Of a stretch of 55,354 nt of DNA, positions 23,801 to 30,679 are shown in pieces. Position 1 is the stretch's first letter, and the number at the start of each line of letters is the position of its first letter. The notes beneath the pieces are model-generated. The model was not told the DNA's origin and did not search any database. It saw only the letters and a program-made list of their open reading frames with translations. The translations under genes and the position numbers were made by a program. Source of the DNA: a virus; the IMG/VR virus record IMGVR_UViG_3300010153_000008, positions 1-55,354 of that record; one strand, 5' to 3'.

Positions 23801-26566
23801 GGTGTAGCCGCCCTTCGCTAACTCTGCTTCGATATATGGACGGTGAACGCCCTCAACACGCGACTCAATCCACTTGCCGTCCACGGTGTTGCGGGCCATT
23901 GTGTCGATCTCTGGCACAACGTCGTAGTCGGCTTTGCGAAGAAACTTGGCGTAAGCGTCCTCGTCGTAGATTTCCAGCAAGCCATCCTTCTTGCGGAGGA
24001 TCAACTGGGGTGGATCAAAGTTCGTGTCCCACAGTTTGATGTCGTCAAAGATGTTCTCGTCCAGAATGTCGGGAAAGATCCGGCTGATACTGGAATGGGT
24101 GTCTCGCACCACCTGTTCAGGGACGTACCGGCCTGTCCTGCGGCCACGGGCTGCCGCCCGGCGTACCGCCTCTTCGGTATCGACAGTCACATAGTCGGCG
24201 ATGACGCGCTCACCGCTGCTGTTTGCCCGCGCTGACGACACCTTGCCCCGAAGTTTCTCAATGGACGAATCCCCGGTGCCGTCAAGCATCGTGTCGCGAC
24301 CCGACTGAACCGACTCGGCCATGATCTCCTTGGAAAGCATGGATGACTCTTCGTGAACGTAGGCGGCAGCCTTCGTGTTGCTTTCCTTGGAAAGCACCTT
24401 GTATTCGGGAAGGTGTCCCTTGATTTCGTCGGCGTCAACGACGACCATCGTGTCCGGGTCGAAGTCGATCAACTTTTGCCTGATCGCTGTTCCCTTCCCT
24501 GACGCTGGACCGCCACCCATGAAGTGAACGACCTGTTCGCCCGGCTCGGCAACAGGAACGTCGCCGATGATGTCGGCTGCGATGTCCCGGTGAAGTTGCC
24601 TTCGGAGTTCCCAGTATTCGCCGTCGATCTGCGTGTACGCGTCTTCGGTGCCTCCCGGTAAGCGACCCCCGAACCGGTTGTAGAGGTCGTCGTCTGTTGC
24701 CAGCCGGTACGGGTTGGGTTCTTCGGGGAACCACTCAAGGTCCGTGACACGTTTCGGATGAGGGAGGTCGTCGGCGATGTCGGCAGCGGCCCGAACCAGA
24801 CGCTTCTTCTCAATGTCGTCGATGCCTATTTGCCGGGACTTCTCGTAGTAGCCCCAAATCTTGTCTTTGACATCAAGGCTGTCTGGGGTGTGGAACTGGA
24901 TTTCGATGATTACGCCGTCTGGGCCTCGGAAGTTTGCGTTGATGCCGTTGTACGGGTTCTTGGCGTTGGGTTGACGCCAGTAGTTCTTCGGTCCCTTGGT
25001 GAGTTCGTAGCCTCGGTCACGCAGGTCACGCATCGCTGCGGCGACATCATCGTTGTACCGGGCTTCGTCTATGACCATCGTGTACCGAACAGAGTCGCTT
25101 ACCTCGTCGGCGACCTCGGTTACCGTTCGTAGCCGCTGCGGGAACGCTGCCGTTTCGTCTACGAAGTCGGTGGCGATCTTGCGGGCCAGCGACGCTTCTT
25201 CCTTGACGTTGAACTGGAGGCCGTACAGGTCCGCTCCGATGTCGGACGCGGTGCCCTGCACCTGAGCGGTGATGTTGCCCTGCGCCGCGAACGCCTTCTT
25301 GTGGATTCGGGTTGCTTCCCGCCACGCCTGCTCGCGTACCGCAGCAGGGATGTCCGGTGGTGCCATGACCTGACCGGGTAGCCCCGTGGACGGTGGAACG
25401 ATCGTGTCGTACACCACGGTCCAAGTGCAACGGCAGTTCGGGTGCGCTGGGGGCAGGTCTCGGGGTTCGACCACCCAGTTGCCGCCCCTTGGGTACGCAG
25501 CGTTGAACGATCCCCCCTCAAAGGCGACGACCTTGCCGTGAAGCGGTTCACAAATCTGGCACACCTCAAACGATGAGGTGATCCACTGACGGCCAGCACG
25601 CTGCGGGTTGAACATTCCTGCTTCGGCTGCCTGCCGGGCTGCGACCATCTTGCCTTGGTTGGAGGCTTCCATCATCTCGGTGCGGGAGATGACACGGGTT
25701 CGATGCTCGCGGAGTTTCTTGCCGTACTTGGATGCCTCACGTTCAACGGCTTCCAACGCCTGCTCGGTGGTCTTGCCTGCTGCGACCGCTTCCGCGAACA
25801 CGGTGCGGCCCCGGTTCAAGACGGCGTTGTGTTGCGGCAGCGTCAACCCGGCTACCGAAGGAGCGAGTCGTTCACCGAACTCTGCTAGGTCACCCAGCGA
25901 CGGTGCCGTCTCCAACACCTCGCCGAGCATGTTCATCATGGCTTGCCTGCCGCCCTTGCCGGTTGTGCCACCGATGATGTCTTGCAGGTTCGCTCGGGTG
26001 TCCTCAGCGATGTTGGTAATCAGCCGGGCTGATTTGTTTTCGGCCCACTGTTTCCCCGCCGGGGTTTTGGTGGAGAACCCGACAGAGAACGACGACCCCA
26101 CAGGTGGCATCAACGTCACCGTCTTCGGGGTTGCTGCCTTCTGGATCTGGTTGATGGCTGTCGGGTCTGGTTTGCGTTCCAGTTGCCCTACCAGTTCGTC
26201 CCAGAACACCGCCCCGGATTCGTCTATCTGGTTGAGTAGTTCGGTAGCCAACTCTTGGCGGGCTGGTTCCAGATACTCCAACAGGGGGCTGAGAGGCCCG
26301 TCGGCACGCGCCGGGTACAGGTCGGTTCCCAACTGGCGGGCGTTGCCGGGCAGGTACGAAACGTCGTCGGTGAGGTTGAAGTCAGCGATCACCGACGGTG
26401 GCATCGTCAACGCTTCGTTGAAGGTGCGTGCTACCCGACGTTCCCTCGGTGTGAGCGGAGCACCAATCGGTTCCAAGCCGGGCTGCCCCGGTACCCGCTT
26501 GCGGGGAACCTTGACGGTTGTCTTAGCGAACCCTGACCTTGCGCCCCGTCCGGTCGTGACGGGCAT
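20876..26566 (-). CDS. MuF-type capsid protein fused to five toxin-like domains (1896 aa)
   Basis: Follows the portal with overlapping start and stop. Residues 285-385 form a MuF core: HRTRVISRTEMMEASNQGK, VCQICEPLHGK (C336, C339), LPPAHPNCRCTW (C378, C380). Residues 460-600 resemble a RelA/SpoT-type nucleotidyltransferase fold (DSVRYTMVI, GPKNYW, NPYNGINANF, EIQFHT). Two zeta-toxin-like kinase units follow: MGGGPASGKGT (683-693), VDADE, LDGTGD (761-766); and MGGGPASGKSS (930-940), NADE, LDGTGD (1010-1015). Two ADP-ribosyltransferase-like units close the chain: LLRGDENI (1257) with HYGDGTYFFSN (1281-1291), and VLYRGF (1665) with GLFGNGTYASD (1697-1707), each ending in a strand LNRxAV. MuF proteins are packaged in capsids, so ejection of effectors into the host is inferred. 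Confidence 0.85.
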   Translation of the reverse strand: MPVTTGRGARSGFAKTTVKVPRKRVPGQPGLEPIGAPLTPRERRVARTFNEALTMPPSVIADFNLTDDVSYLPGNARQLGTDLYPARADGPLSPLLEYLEPARQELATELLNQIDESGAVFWDELVGQLERKPDPTAINQIQKAATPKTVTLMPPVGSSFSVGFSTKTPAGKQWAENKSARLITNIAEDTRANLQDIIGGTTGKGGRQAMMNMLGEVLETAPSLGDLAEFGERLAPSVAGLTLPQHNAVLNRGRTVFAEAVAAGKTTEQALEAVEREASKYGKKLREHRTRVISRTEMMEASNQGKMVAARQAAEAGMFNPQRAGRQWITSSFEVCQICEPLHGKVVAFEGGSFNAAYPRGGNWVVEPRDLPPAHPNCRCTWTVVYDTIVPPSTGLPGQVMAPPDIPAAVREQAWREATRIHKKAFAAQGNITAQVQGTASDIGADLYGLQFNVKEEASLARKIATDFVDETAAFPQRLRTVTEVADEVSDSVRYTMVIDEARYNDDVAAAMRDLRDRGYELTKGPKNYWRQPNAKNPYNGINANFRGPDGVIIEIQFHTPDSLDVKDKIWGYYEKSRQIGIDDIEKKRLVRAAADIADDLPHPKRVTDLEWFPEEPNPYRLATDDDLYNRFGGRLPGGTEDAYTQIDGEYWELRRQLHRDIAADIIGDVPVAEPGEQVVHFMGGGPASGKGTAIRQKLIDFDPDTMVVVDADEIKGHLPEYKVLSKESNTKAAAYVHEESSMLSKEIMAESVQSGRDTMLDGTGDSSIEKLRGKVSSARANSSGERVIADYVTVDTEEAVRRAAARGRRTGRYVPEQVVRDTHSSISRIFPDILDENIFDDIKLWDTNFDPPQLILRKKDGLLEIYDEDAYAKFLRKADYDVVPEIDTMARNTVDGKWIESRVEGVHRPYIEAELAKGGYTESNEVVFMGGGPASGKSSLTNTDTIVLPDRHVLVNADEAKDMIPEYVQIIDQRGDWSVNAAAYVHEESSYMGKQLMSEALDGSNNIVLDGTGDSSYAKLQKKVAEARASSTRVTAEYVTIETEEAVARSAARGARSGRRVPEQVIRDTHAGVSEVFPQAAADDLFDEIRLWDNNVAQGEKPILVYEKIAGESERIVRPDLYDDFLAKNPDFVRPVVDVEDIVDLVDPFGTSANLDQVAVAWEAQAREALEEMIDRDYYKAKRMVTDSGLATLDDARADPTRVRYRVKVDPTDPDNTIAVKAQLEDLRRARGFDDLPELVTDAELDEVLESGGLELLRGDENIQFLEELQSGDFHTGTGHYGDGTYFFSNAGETSAEAGLRTLGDGDGLDTAMDMAAAYSKGWSGDEAGGVLRAALQPDAKTVTGSDLALIEQAMGAQAKEIVEVAADLAIDDASTAAVSALRDIRGRTIDDVLPGHISGRLPSSASIETVGTSLDRLGYTGDDPFGLVALAKQTGDPIDDPAFQSIYRLVVNDKMQGAQGRFKGVKVSRADDGAIATLLGYDAVVDTLISSGDEAYSSQVLLLNRNAVVMADELLDFPEVGRVNDMIRAARVTQAESPEVLDFTLTEIRQRAAGRPPVVDPSALSETIDDLEEFARLINEGQQPVGRVVEATKPEKWFDEVANVEEVIESMPKTGDNRLSWNDPKVSNDPALREIIKTQWPDAGVQQLTVGEMEDAIAEGRTVLYRGFGANERAEVDQFVQEFIDPGDTTYVGQGLFGNGTYASDVEDIADDFATKKFGIGTGSGDWEHGTVVEMVVEADAKIALYEPLEQEMLQAAQPLNSQIEEIKKTTLSVTEAMQRYDDIDIQRGNTILGPDYMRNWPVESMKDIAGADHPWFSEPAVKEAMAELKRLGETVELLYTDVGRYAASQGVDIIEVVKPTLTGYNFSTGVTTTEVPGNYYVILNRSAVGVSVG

Positions 26567-27894
26567 CAGTCAACCGATTCAGCCTCGGTGCTGACCGGCA
26601 GGCCACCTACCTCCCGCAAATACGCCTCCAAGTTGTCGTCGGGGAAGAGTTCAGCCCCAGCGCCAGTGAGTTTCGCAACGTATTCGCCGAGTTCTTTCAA
26701 GTCCACGTTCCTGACTGGGGCGTGGGTCAAGTTCGGGGTCAGGTTCGCGTCGATGCCGTTGACCTTGAGTAGCCGTGGGAACGCATGGTTTTGGAACACC
26801 GACGCGATGCCGTCCAGATACGCGTTGAGAGACTGGGAGAACAGGGCGACCTTCGACACCGACAGGGCTTGCGTGCCGACCTTTTCATGGCCGAGGAGGA
26901 TGAAGTCCGCGAGCATCGTCATCGCTATCCGCTGGTCGTAGCGGGCAATGATGGCGTCAGTATCGAACTGGCGGTCACCACCTGTGCTTAGGAGTTTCAG
27001 GTCGTAGGCAAGGTTGTTGGTTTCTGGGTCGTAAGCCAGAGGGAACACGACACCCTCTTGCTCGTCGCGTCGGATGTTGCGAATGATCTGCTTGATCTCG
27101 TTGAGAGCCGACGTTTCCTCAGAGGTGGCGTTGTTCGATAAGAGTTGCGGAGGGACATACGCGATTGGCAGCCCAGCCAAATCGCGTTCAATGCCGATCG
27201 CTTCGATCTCTTGGATGCGCTTCTTGAAGTAGTAGGAGGTGTACGCGTTGCGAAGCACCGACTTGCCTTCGGGGTTGTTCAACGCGCTGGAGGTGCGGAA
27301 CAGGAGAGCCTTCTCAATCGGGATCTCAACGAGACCCTTTCCTGAGACCGGGTTCAACTGGTACATGCCCTTCACGCCGCCAGACTCGTCAAGGTTCCAG
27401 CGTTCCAGCGTGTCCTGCGACCGGGGTGCGAGTTTGCGCCAACCGATCATCCCGTCGTTGTAGCGGGATCGTTCACCGTCGTCTGTCCAACCCTTGCGGT
27501 ACTTGTAGACGATCTCAAAGTACGACCAGCCGTAAGTCAGGTAGGACATGATCTGAGCGAGCATGTCTTCCCAAGTGGTCGTCATGTCGGTCATGCACTG
27601 GCCGCAGAACGTCGCGATGTCGGAGGCTTGTTCGTTGTCTGGGTCGGATGGTTCGACCTGCCATTCGACAGCGCGCATCAGCATGGAGATGGCTTGGATG
27701 ACTGCGCCGACCACCGGGTCGTTGTCGCGCATCTCCCGGTAGGTGCGATAGGCGGTACGCCCCCGGAGGGCGGTCAGGAACTCTTCGCGAACCTGACCGT
27801 CGTAAACTTGGAGGCCGGTTGATCCGATCTCCATGAAGTCCGTGGACGTTGCCTTCTTCGTTTCAGCAAACGTATCGGCAGCAACGTCGGTCAT
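26566..27894 (-). CDS. Portal protein, DUF935/Mu gp29-like (442 aa)
   Basis: The sequence has the family hallmarks: RTYREMRDNDPVVGAVIQAISMLMRAVEWQVEP near residue 55-85, SYLTYGWSYFEIVYKYRKG, PRSQDTLERW, GKGLVEIPIEKALLFRTSSALNNPEGKSVLRNAYTSYYFKKRIQEIEAIGIERDLAGLPIAYVP. These match the DUF935-type portals. Length is normal for the family. It sits directly upstream of the MuF gene with a one-base-class overlap (ATG/TGA), the usual portal-MuF pair. Ribosome site AGGAG lies somewhat far upstream of ATG 27894. Confidence 0.9.
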   Translation of the reverse strand: MTDVAADTFAETKKATSTDFMEIGSTGLQVYDGQVREEFLTALRGRTAYRTYREMRDNDPVVGAVIQAISMLMRAVEWQVEPSDPDNEQASDIATFCGQCMTDMTTTWEDMLAQIMSYLTYGWSYFEIVYKYRKGWTDDGERSRYNDGMIGWRKLAPRSQDTLERWNLDESGGVKGMYQLNPVSGKGLVEIPIEKALLFRTSSALNNPEGKSVLRNAYTSYYFKKRIQEIEAIGIERDLAGLPIAYVPPQLLSNNATSEETSALNEIKQIIRNIRRDEQEGVVFPLAYDPETNNLAYDLKLLSTGGDRQFDTDAIIARYDQRIAMTMLADFILLGHEKVGTQALSVSKVALFSQSLNAYLDGIASVFQNHAFPRLLKVNGIDANLTPNLTHAPVRNVDLKELGEYVAKLTGAGAELFPDDNLEAYLREVGGLPVSTEAESVD

Positions 27895-27999
27895 GGTGCG
27901 ACTCTACTCCTAAGCGCCAGCAGTCAGGACGACCGTGAAAGGAGAGTATCACGATCGCCCTGACCGGGCTGGTGGTGCCATGCCGTGGAAGGCGTGACG

Positions 28000-28020
28000 G
28001 GACTCTAACAGGGAGAGTCC
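28000..28020 (-). promoter_or_regulatory. Stem-loop upstream of portal gene
   Basis: GGACTCT (28000..28006) and AGAGTCC (28014..28020) pair perfectly across a seven-base loop, in the 135-base gap before the portal gene. There is no U-run on either side, so it may be an mRNA processing or regulatory hairpin rather than a terminator. Confidence 0.5.
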
Positions 28021-28029
28021 GTTGGAGTG

Positions 28030-28221
28030 CTAATCCTCTTTCTCCCAGTCGTAGGGAGGATGGATCAGTCGAACGTGGGAAGCCTGCTTGAACGGTTCCG
28101 GTTCTGGTTCGTCGCCGATGCTGCGGATGTACCACCCGGCTGCGACACCGATCAGGAACAGGGACATGGGGATCAGCAGGTATTCCCAGAACGGGTTGGT
28201 GACACCCATCAACGCAATCAT
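28030..28221 (-). CDS. Small membrane protein (63 aa)
   Basis: One transmembrane segment is evident (FWEYLLIPMSLFLIGVAAGWYI, residues about 11-32), followed by an acidic/proline stretch EPEPEPF and a soluble tail HVRLIHPPYDWEKED. It overlaps the upstream gene by four bases. Function unknown; small membrane proteins next to portal genes have no fixed role. Confidence 0.68.
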   Translation of the reverse strand: MIALMGVTNPFWEYLLIPMSLFLIGVAAGWYIRSIGDEPEPEPFKQASHVRLIHPPYDWEKED

Positions 28222-28409
28222 GCTGCCAGCCCTTCGTTCAACCAGATGACATCGCCGCCCTCTTCGGTTGCAACACTGACCTCGCCGGTGTCATAACTCC
28301 TGATCCACAACCTGATCGGGTTCTCCCCGTCACGGTCGGTGATGTTCAGCACGGCTAGTTGGACGCCTGCATGTTCGTATGACCTCATGTGTTCAATGGC
28401 GACGCTCAC
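28218..28409 (-). CDS. Hypothetical protein (63 aa)
   Basis: A compact protein, VAIEHMRSYEHAGVQLAVLNITDRDGENPIRLWIRSYDTGEVSVATEEGGDVIWLNEGLAA, with regular beta-strand alternation. It overlaps both neighbours by four bases (GTGA type coupling). No family recognised. Confidence 0.65.
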   Translation of the reverse strand: MSVAIEHMRSYEHAGVQLAVLNITDRDGENPIRLWIRSYDTGEVSVATEEGGDVIWLNEGLAA

Positions 28410-28972
28410 GCTGCCTCCTTCAAGAGTGTGACGAGAGCGTTGACCTCTTCGACCTGAGCCAAGGTCAGTTCGACCTTGACGCCGTTCTGGCCCGTTTCAG
28501 CGACGCTGGTGTAAGACTCACCGCCGGGCCGATCCGAGTGGTAGACGTTGAGCAGGTCGTAGGTGTCGGTGTCGATCGCAGCCCACCGGACCTTGTTGGC
28601 CTCCCGCTCGGCCTTCCGCTCTTCGGCAACGTAGAGGTCGTGCTTCTGCCTGTCCAGTTCAGCCTCGGTGATCTCGTCCAAGGTGTATTCGTTGGACCAG
28701 TTGGCGATGTCCTTCGTCGCGATCAGCGTCGTACCGGCTTCGTTGCGGGCCGTCAGCACCGTCTCGTACTGGTTGGTTTCGTAGTTCCACTTGACGGCGA
28801 ACACTTCGACGTACCGCTTGATCGTCTGGTCCCGGTAGGACCGGTCGTCACCAACCGGGACGATCTCGTCGCCAGTGAGCAGCCACTTGTCGAACCCGCT
28901 CGGCGAGAAGCCGTGCCTGCGTGACCGTTCAACGTGGTACACGGTGTTCGGTTTCAGATCCTTCGCTTTCAT
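28406..28972 (-). CDS. Hypothetical protein (188 aa)
   Basis: ATG 28972 has GGAGAGAGA directly upstream. The product begins KAKDLKPNTVYHVERSRRHGF, has a middle of short strands (KRYVEVFAVKWNYETNQYETVLTARNEAG) and a charged helical segment (EAELDRQKHDLYVAEERKAEREANKVRW), and closes with VKVELTLAQVEEVNALVTLLKEAA. The first part looks like a small SH3/PUA-type beta barrel. No family recognised. Confidence 0.72.
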   Translation of the reverse strand: MKAKDLKPNTVYHVERSRRHGFSPSGFDKWLLTGDEIVPVGDDRSYRDQTIKRYVEVFAVKWNYETNQYETVLTARNEAGTTLIATKDIANWSNEYTLDEITEAELDRQKHDLYVAEERKAEREANKVRWAAIDTDTYDLLNVYHSDRPGGESYTSVAETGQNGVKVELTLAQVEEVNALVTLLKEAA

Positions 28973-28996
28973 TCTCTCTCCTTATTGGTTGTCGAA
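28973..28996 (-). promoter_or_regulatory. Start-associated leader copy before 188-aa gene
   Basis: Between the TAG of the upstream gene (28997) and ATG 28972 lies TTCGACAACCAAT followed by AAGGAGAGAGA. It differs by one base plus a single-base insertion from the copy at 29138..29162. Here the frame is closed by a TAA, so no leader peptide is possible. Confidence 0.7.
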
Positions 28997-29137
28997 CTAG
29001 AGGGTGATGGTGATGGCCGTTACACCCGACGCCTCTTCAACGGCGGTGTCGATGTAGCCAAGCAAGCAGGGGCCGCACACGGCACCTAGTTGGAGTGTGG
29101 GGATCTGGACCCCGCAGTCTTCGCAAGCCTTCGTCAT
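28997..29137 (-). CDS. Zinc-ribbon mini-protein (46 aa)
   Basis: A 46-residue product too short for most gene finders. It has two CxxC pairs, KACEDCGVQ and AVCGPCLLG, separated by eight residues of a beta-turn, then a hydrophobic end. It is likely to fold around one zinc ion. ATG 29137 follows AAGGAGAGAGAC. Function unknown. Confidence 0.7.
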   Translation of the reverse strand: MTKACEDCGVQIPTLQLGAVCGPCLLGYIDTAVEEASGVTAITITL

Positions 29138-29162
29138 GTCTCTCTCCTTGTTGGTTGTCGAA
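29138..29162 (-). promoter_or_regulatory. Start-associated leader copy before zinc-ribbon gene
   Basis: The block TTCGACAACCAAC plus AAGGAGAGAGAC fills the gap between the upstream TAG (29163) and ATG 29137. Same element as 28973..28996; shares its ACAACCAA part with 19054..19076. Confidence 0.7.
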
Positions 29163-29423
29163 CTAGCCATTGAGGTAATGCGTCCAGTCGGAATCGGCGT
29201 TGGAGTCGGCAGCACTAGCCAAGTCTTCGGCGTTCCAACCGACGTAGAACACTGGCGACTCCCGCACGTTGTCCAAGTAGCCCTCGTAGGCGTGGTACTT
29301 GGCAGCCTGTTCCGGGTCTTCCGGGGCATTAGCCCAGCCGTTCCGCTCTTCGGCGTAAGGGTTCTGGGCGCTGGCCTCGCTCACCCGGTCACACACTTCT
29401 TGGAAGGTCTCGGTCTCGGTCAC
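29163..29423 (-). CDS. Acidic protein from a leaderless GTG start (86 aa)
   Basis: GTG 29423 lies six bases after a TATGAT box and has no ribosome site, so leaderless translation is likely. The start MTETET is the same as the mini-leader motif of other promoters. The rest is acidic and aromatic (NAPEDPEQAAKYHAYEGYLDNVRESPVFYVGWNAEDLASAADSNADSDWTHYLNG), reminiscent of small acidic DNA-mimic-like proteins by composition only. No family recognised. Confidence 0.72.
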   Translation of the reverse strand: MTETETFQEVCDRVSEASAQNPYAEERNGWANAPEDPEQAAKYHAYEGYLDNVRESPVFYVGWNAEDLASAADSNADSDWTHYLNG

Positions 29424-29429
29424 GAACTA

Positions 29430-29458
29430 ATCATAGCCCGTGTGGAGCGTGGATGCAA
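29430..29458 (-). promoter_or_regulatory. Promoter TTGCAT-17-TATGAT, leaderless type
   Basis: On the minus strand TTGCAT (29453..29458) and TATGAT (29430..29435) are 17 bases apart, close to the sigma-70 ideal. TAGTTC then precedes GTG 29423. The identical TAGTTCGTGA follows the promoter at 46364..46392. Confidence 0.82.
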
Positions 29459-29495
29459 CGCTTTGTAGCGTTACCTGACATGGTGTCAGAAACAC

Positions 29496-29801
29496 TCACG
29501 ACCAGACACGAGGCGAACCATCCGATCTCATCGTGGAGTCATCCGGCAACGCCAACCGATCCGCACAAGCCCCACACAACCCATCCCACGGCTCACCATC
29601 CTCATCCAACCGCTGAGGCTCAATAGGAGCCACGCACAAGCCACACAGACATTCCTCTTCGACATCCACCGCCGGGAACCCCTCCAACACATCCAGCACA
29701 GCCTCCGTGGTCACATGCATCAGGTCGGCTTCCCGGTTCGCCGGGACATCCTCAACCTTGATGTCGATGATGAGACGCCGACGCATCGGAGGCTTGTCCA
29801 T
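29496..29801 (-). CDS. Zinc-finger-like protein (101 aa)
   Basis: Begins DKPPMRRRLIIDIKVEDVPANREADLMHVTTEAVLDVLEGFP, an alpha/beta start, then CLCGLCVAPIEP and LCGACADRLALP, two cysteine pairs about 20 residues apart that could bind zinc. It follows the SSB gene with a one-base overlap and ends just before the 29.43-kb promoter. No family recognised. Confidence 0.68.
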   Translation of the reverse strand: MDKPPMRRRLIIDIKVEDVPANREADLMHVTTEAVLDVLEGFPAVDVEEECLCGLCVAPIEPQRLDEDGEPWDGLCGACADRLALPDDSTMRSDGSPRVWS

Positions 29802-30208
29802 CAGAACGGCTCTTCGTTGGGGTACTCCGGCTTCGGCATCGACGGCTTCGACACCGACGACACCCGGTCGATCTTGTCGATCGTCGCGAACATCAACGAC
29901 GCAGCAACATCCTCAGCGACGACTTCCACGGTGCGCTTCTCGTTGCCCTCGTTGTCGGTCCAAGTGTTCTCCTTGAGACGGCCCCTGACGACCACCCGGT
30001 CTCCCTTGGACACAGACTCGGCGACATGCGACGCCAGATCCTTCCAGCAGATCACCGTGAAGAACGACGGATCGTCCACCCAGTCGTCGCCCTGCTTGCG
30101 ACGGTCGTTGACCGCGATGCGGAACCGGGTCAGCACCGAGTTCTTAGTCGGTTTGATCTCCGGGTCCGTTGCCAAGTTCCCGCACAACGTCACTTCCGAG
30201 TTCGCCAT
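29801..30208 (-). CDS. ssb: Single-stranded DNA-binding protein (135 aa)
   Basis: The OB-fold pattern is clear: MANSEVTLCGNLATDPEIKPT, LTRFRIAVNDRRKQGDDWVDDPSFFTVICWKDLASHVAESVSKGDRVVVRGRLKENTWTDNEGNEKRTVEVVAEDVAASL. The C-terminus ends with an acidic tip EEPF, the partner-binding tail of SSBs. Length is short but complete. It coats ssDNA during replication and with the ERF annealing protein supports recombination. It overlaps the preceding gene by 65 bases in another frame. Confidence 0.93.
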   Translation of the reverse strand: MANSEVTLCGNLATDPEIKPTKNSVLTRFRIAVNDRRKQGDDWVDDPSFFTVICWKDLASHVAESVSKGDRVVVRGRLKENTWTDNEGNEKRTVEVVAEDVAASLMFATIDKIDRVSSVSKPSMPKPEYPNEEPF

Positions 30209-30635
30209 CTTGCTGGTCTCCTTCTCCGAGAATCACCTCGGCTCTAGCGATCATCCTGTCGATGACCCCTTCATTGTCGCCCCCTGCCACGGCTGCGGCT
30301 TGGGCTGCGATGTTGATGTTCGGTCGGCGCTTGTCTACCCACCGGTCAGGTGACCGGTTCGTTAGGAAGAAGATCGCCGCTGAGACGTTGCCGTTGGTTG
30401 CCGAATCGAACAGCGCCGATTCGACCTGTTCCACAGCCTCGGCTTCGGCTTCGTCTCGGTCCCCTTCCCAGTCGGGGTTCTGGTTCACGAACCGTTGAAC
30501 AGTTCGGATGCCTACCCCTGTCGCTCGGGCTGCCTGCTTGCGTCCCATGCCGTTGCGAATGTGGGCGAGGTACACCTGACGTTTGTCGCCTCGGAAGGCT
30601 TTGCTTCCGAACTCTGGTTCCAGAATGTCTCCCAC
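30144..30635 (-). CDS. Terminase small subunit-like DNA-binding protein (163 aa)
   Basis: Contains a helix-turn-helix (VYLAHIRNGMGRKQAARATGVGIRTVQRFVNQNPDWEGDRDEAEAEAVEQVESALFDSATNGNVSAAIFFLTNRSPDRWVDKR), where the A(L/I)FFLxNRxPxxWxDKR end is typical of phage terminase small subunits or their relatives. It is 12 kb from the large subunit and near the portal, an unusual but not rare split. The C-terminus overlaps SSB. Alternative: a non-packaging homeodomain-like regulator. Confidence 0.7.
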   Translation of the reverse strand: MGDILEPEFGSKAFRGDKRQVYLAHIRNGMGRKQAARATGVGIRTVQRFVNQNPDWEGDRDEAEAEAVEQVESALFDSATNGNVSAAIFFLTNRSPDRWVDKRRPNINIAAQAAAVAGGDNEGVIDRMIARAEVILGEGDQQDGELGSDVVRELGNGPGDQTD

Positions 30636-30679
30636 CTTCTAAGGGTACGTCACAGGCGTCAAGTCGCAGGCCCGAATGG

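Noticed and set aside
25608-26594. Plus-strand open frame of 328 codons opposite the MuF core
   Set aside because: It is antisense to the MuF motifs (CQIC, AHPNCRC), low-complexity Ser/Ala/Arg composition, no promoter or ribosome site.
27863-28135. 90-codon minus-strand frame spanning the gap before the portal
   Set aside because: Composition is Arg/Pro/Ser-rich shadow and it would overlap both neighbours; the gap instead has a hairpin.
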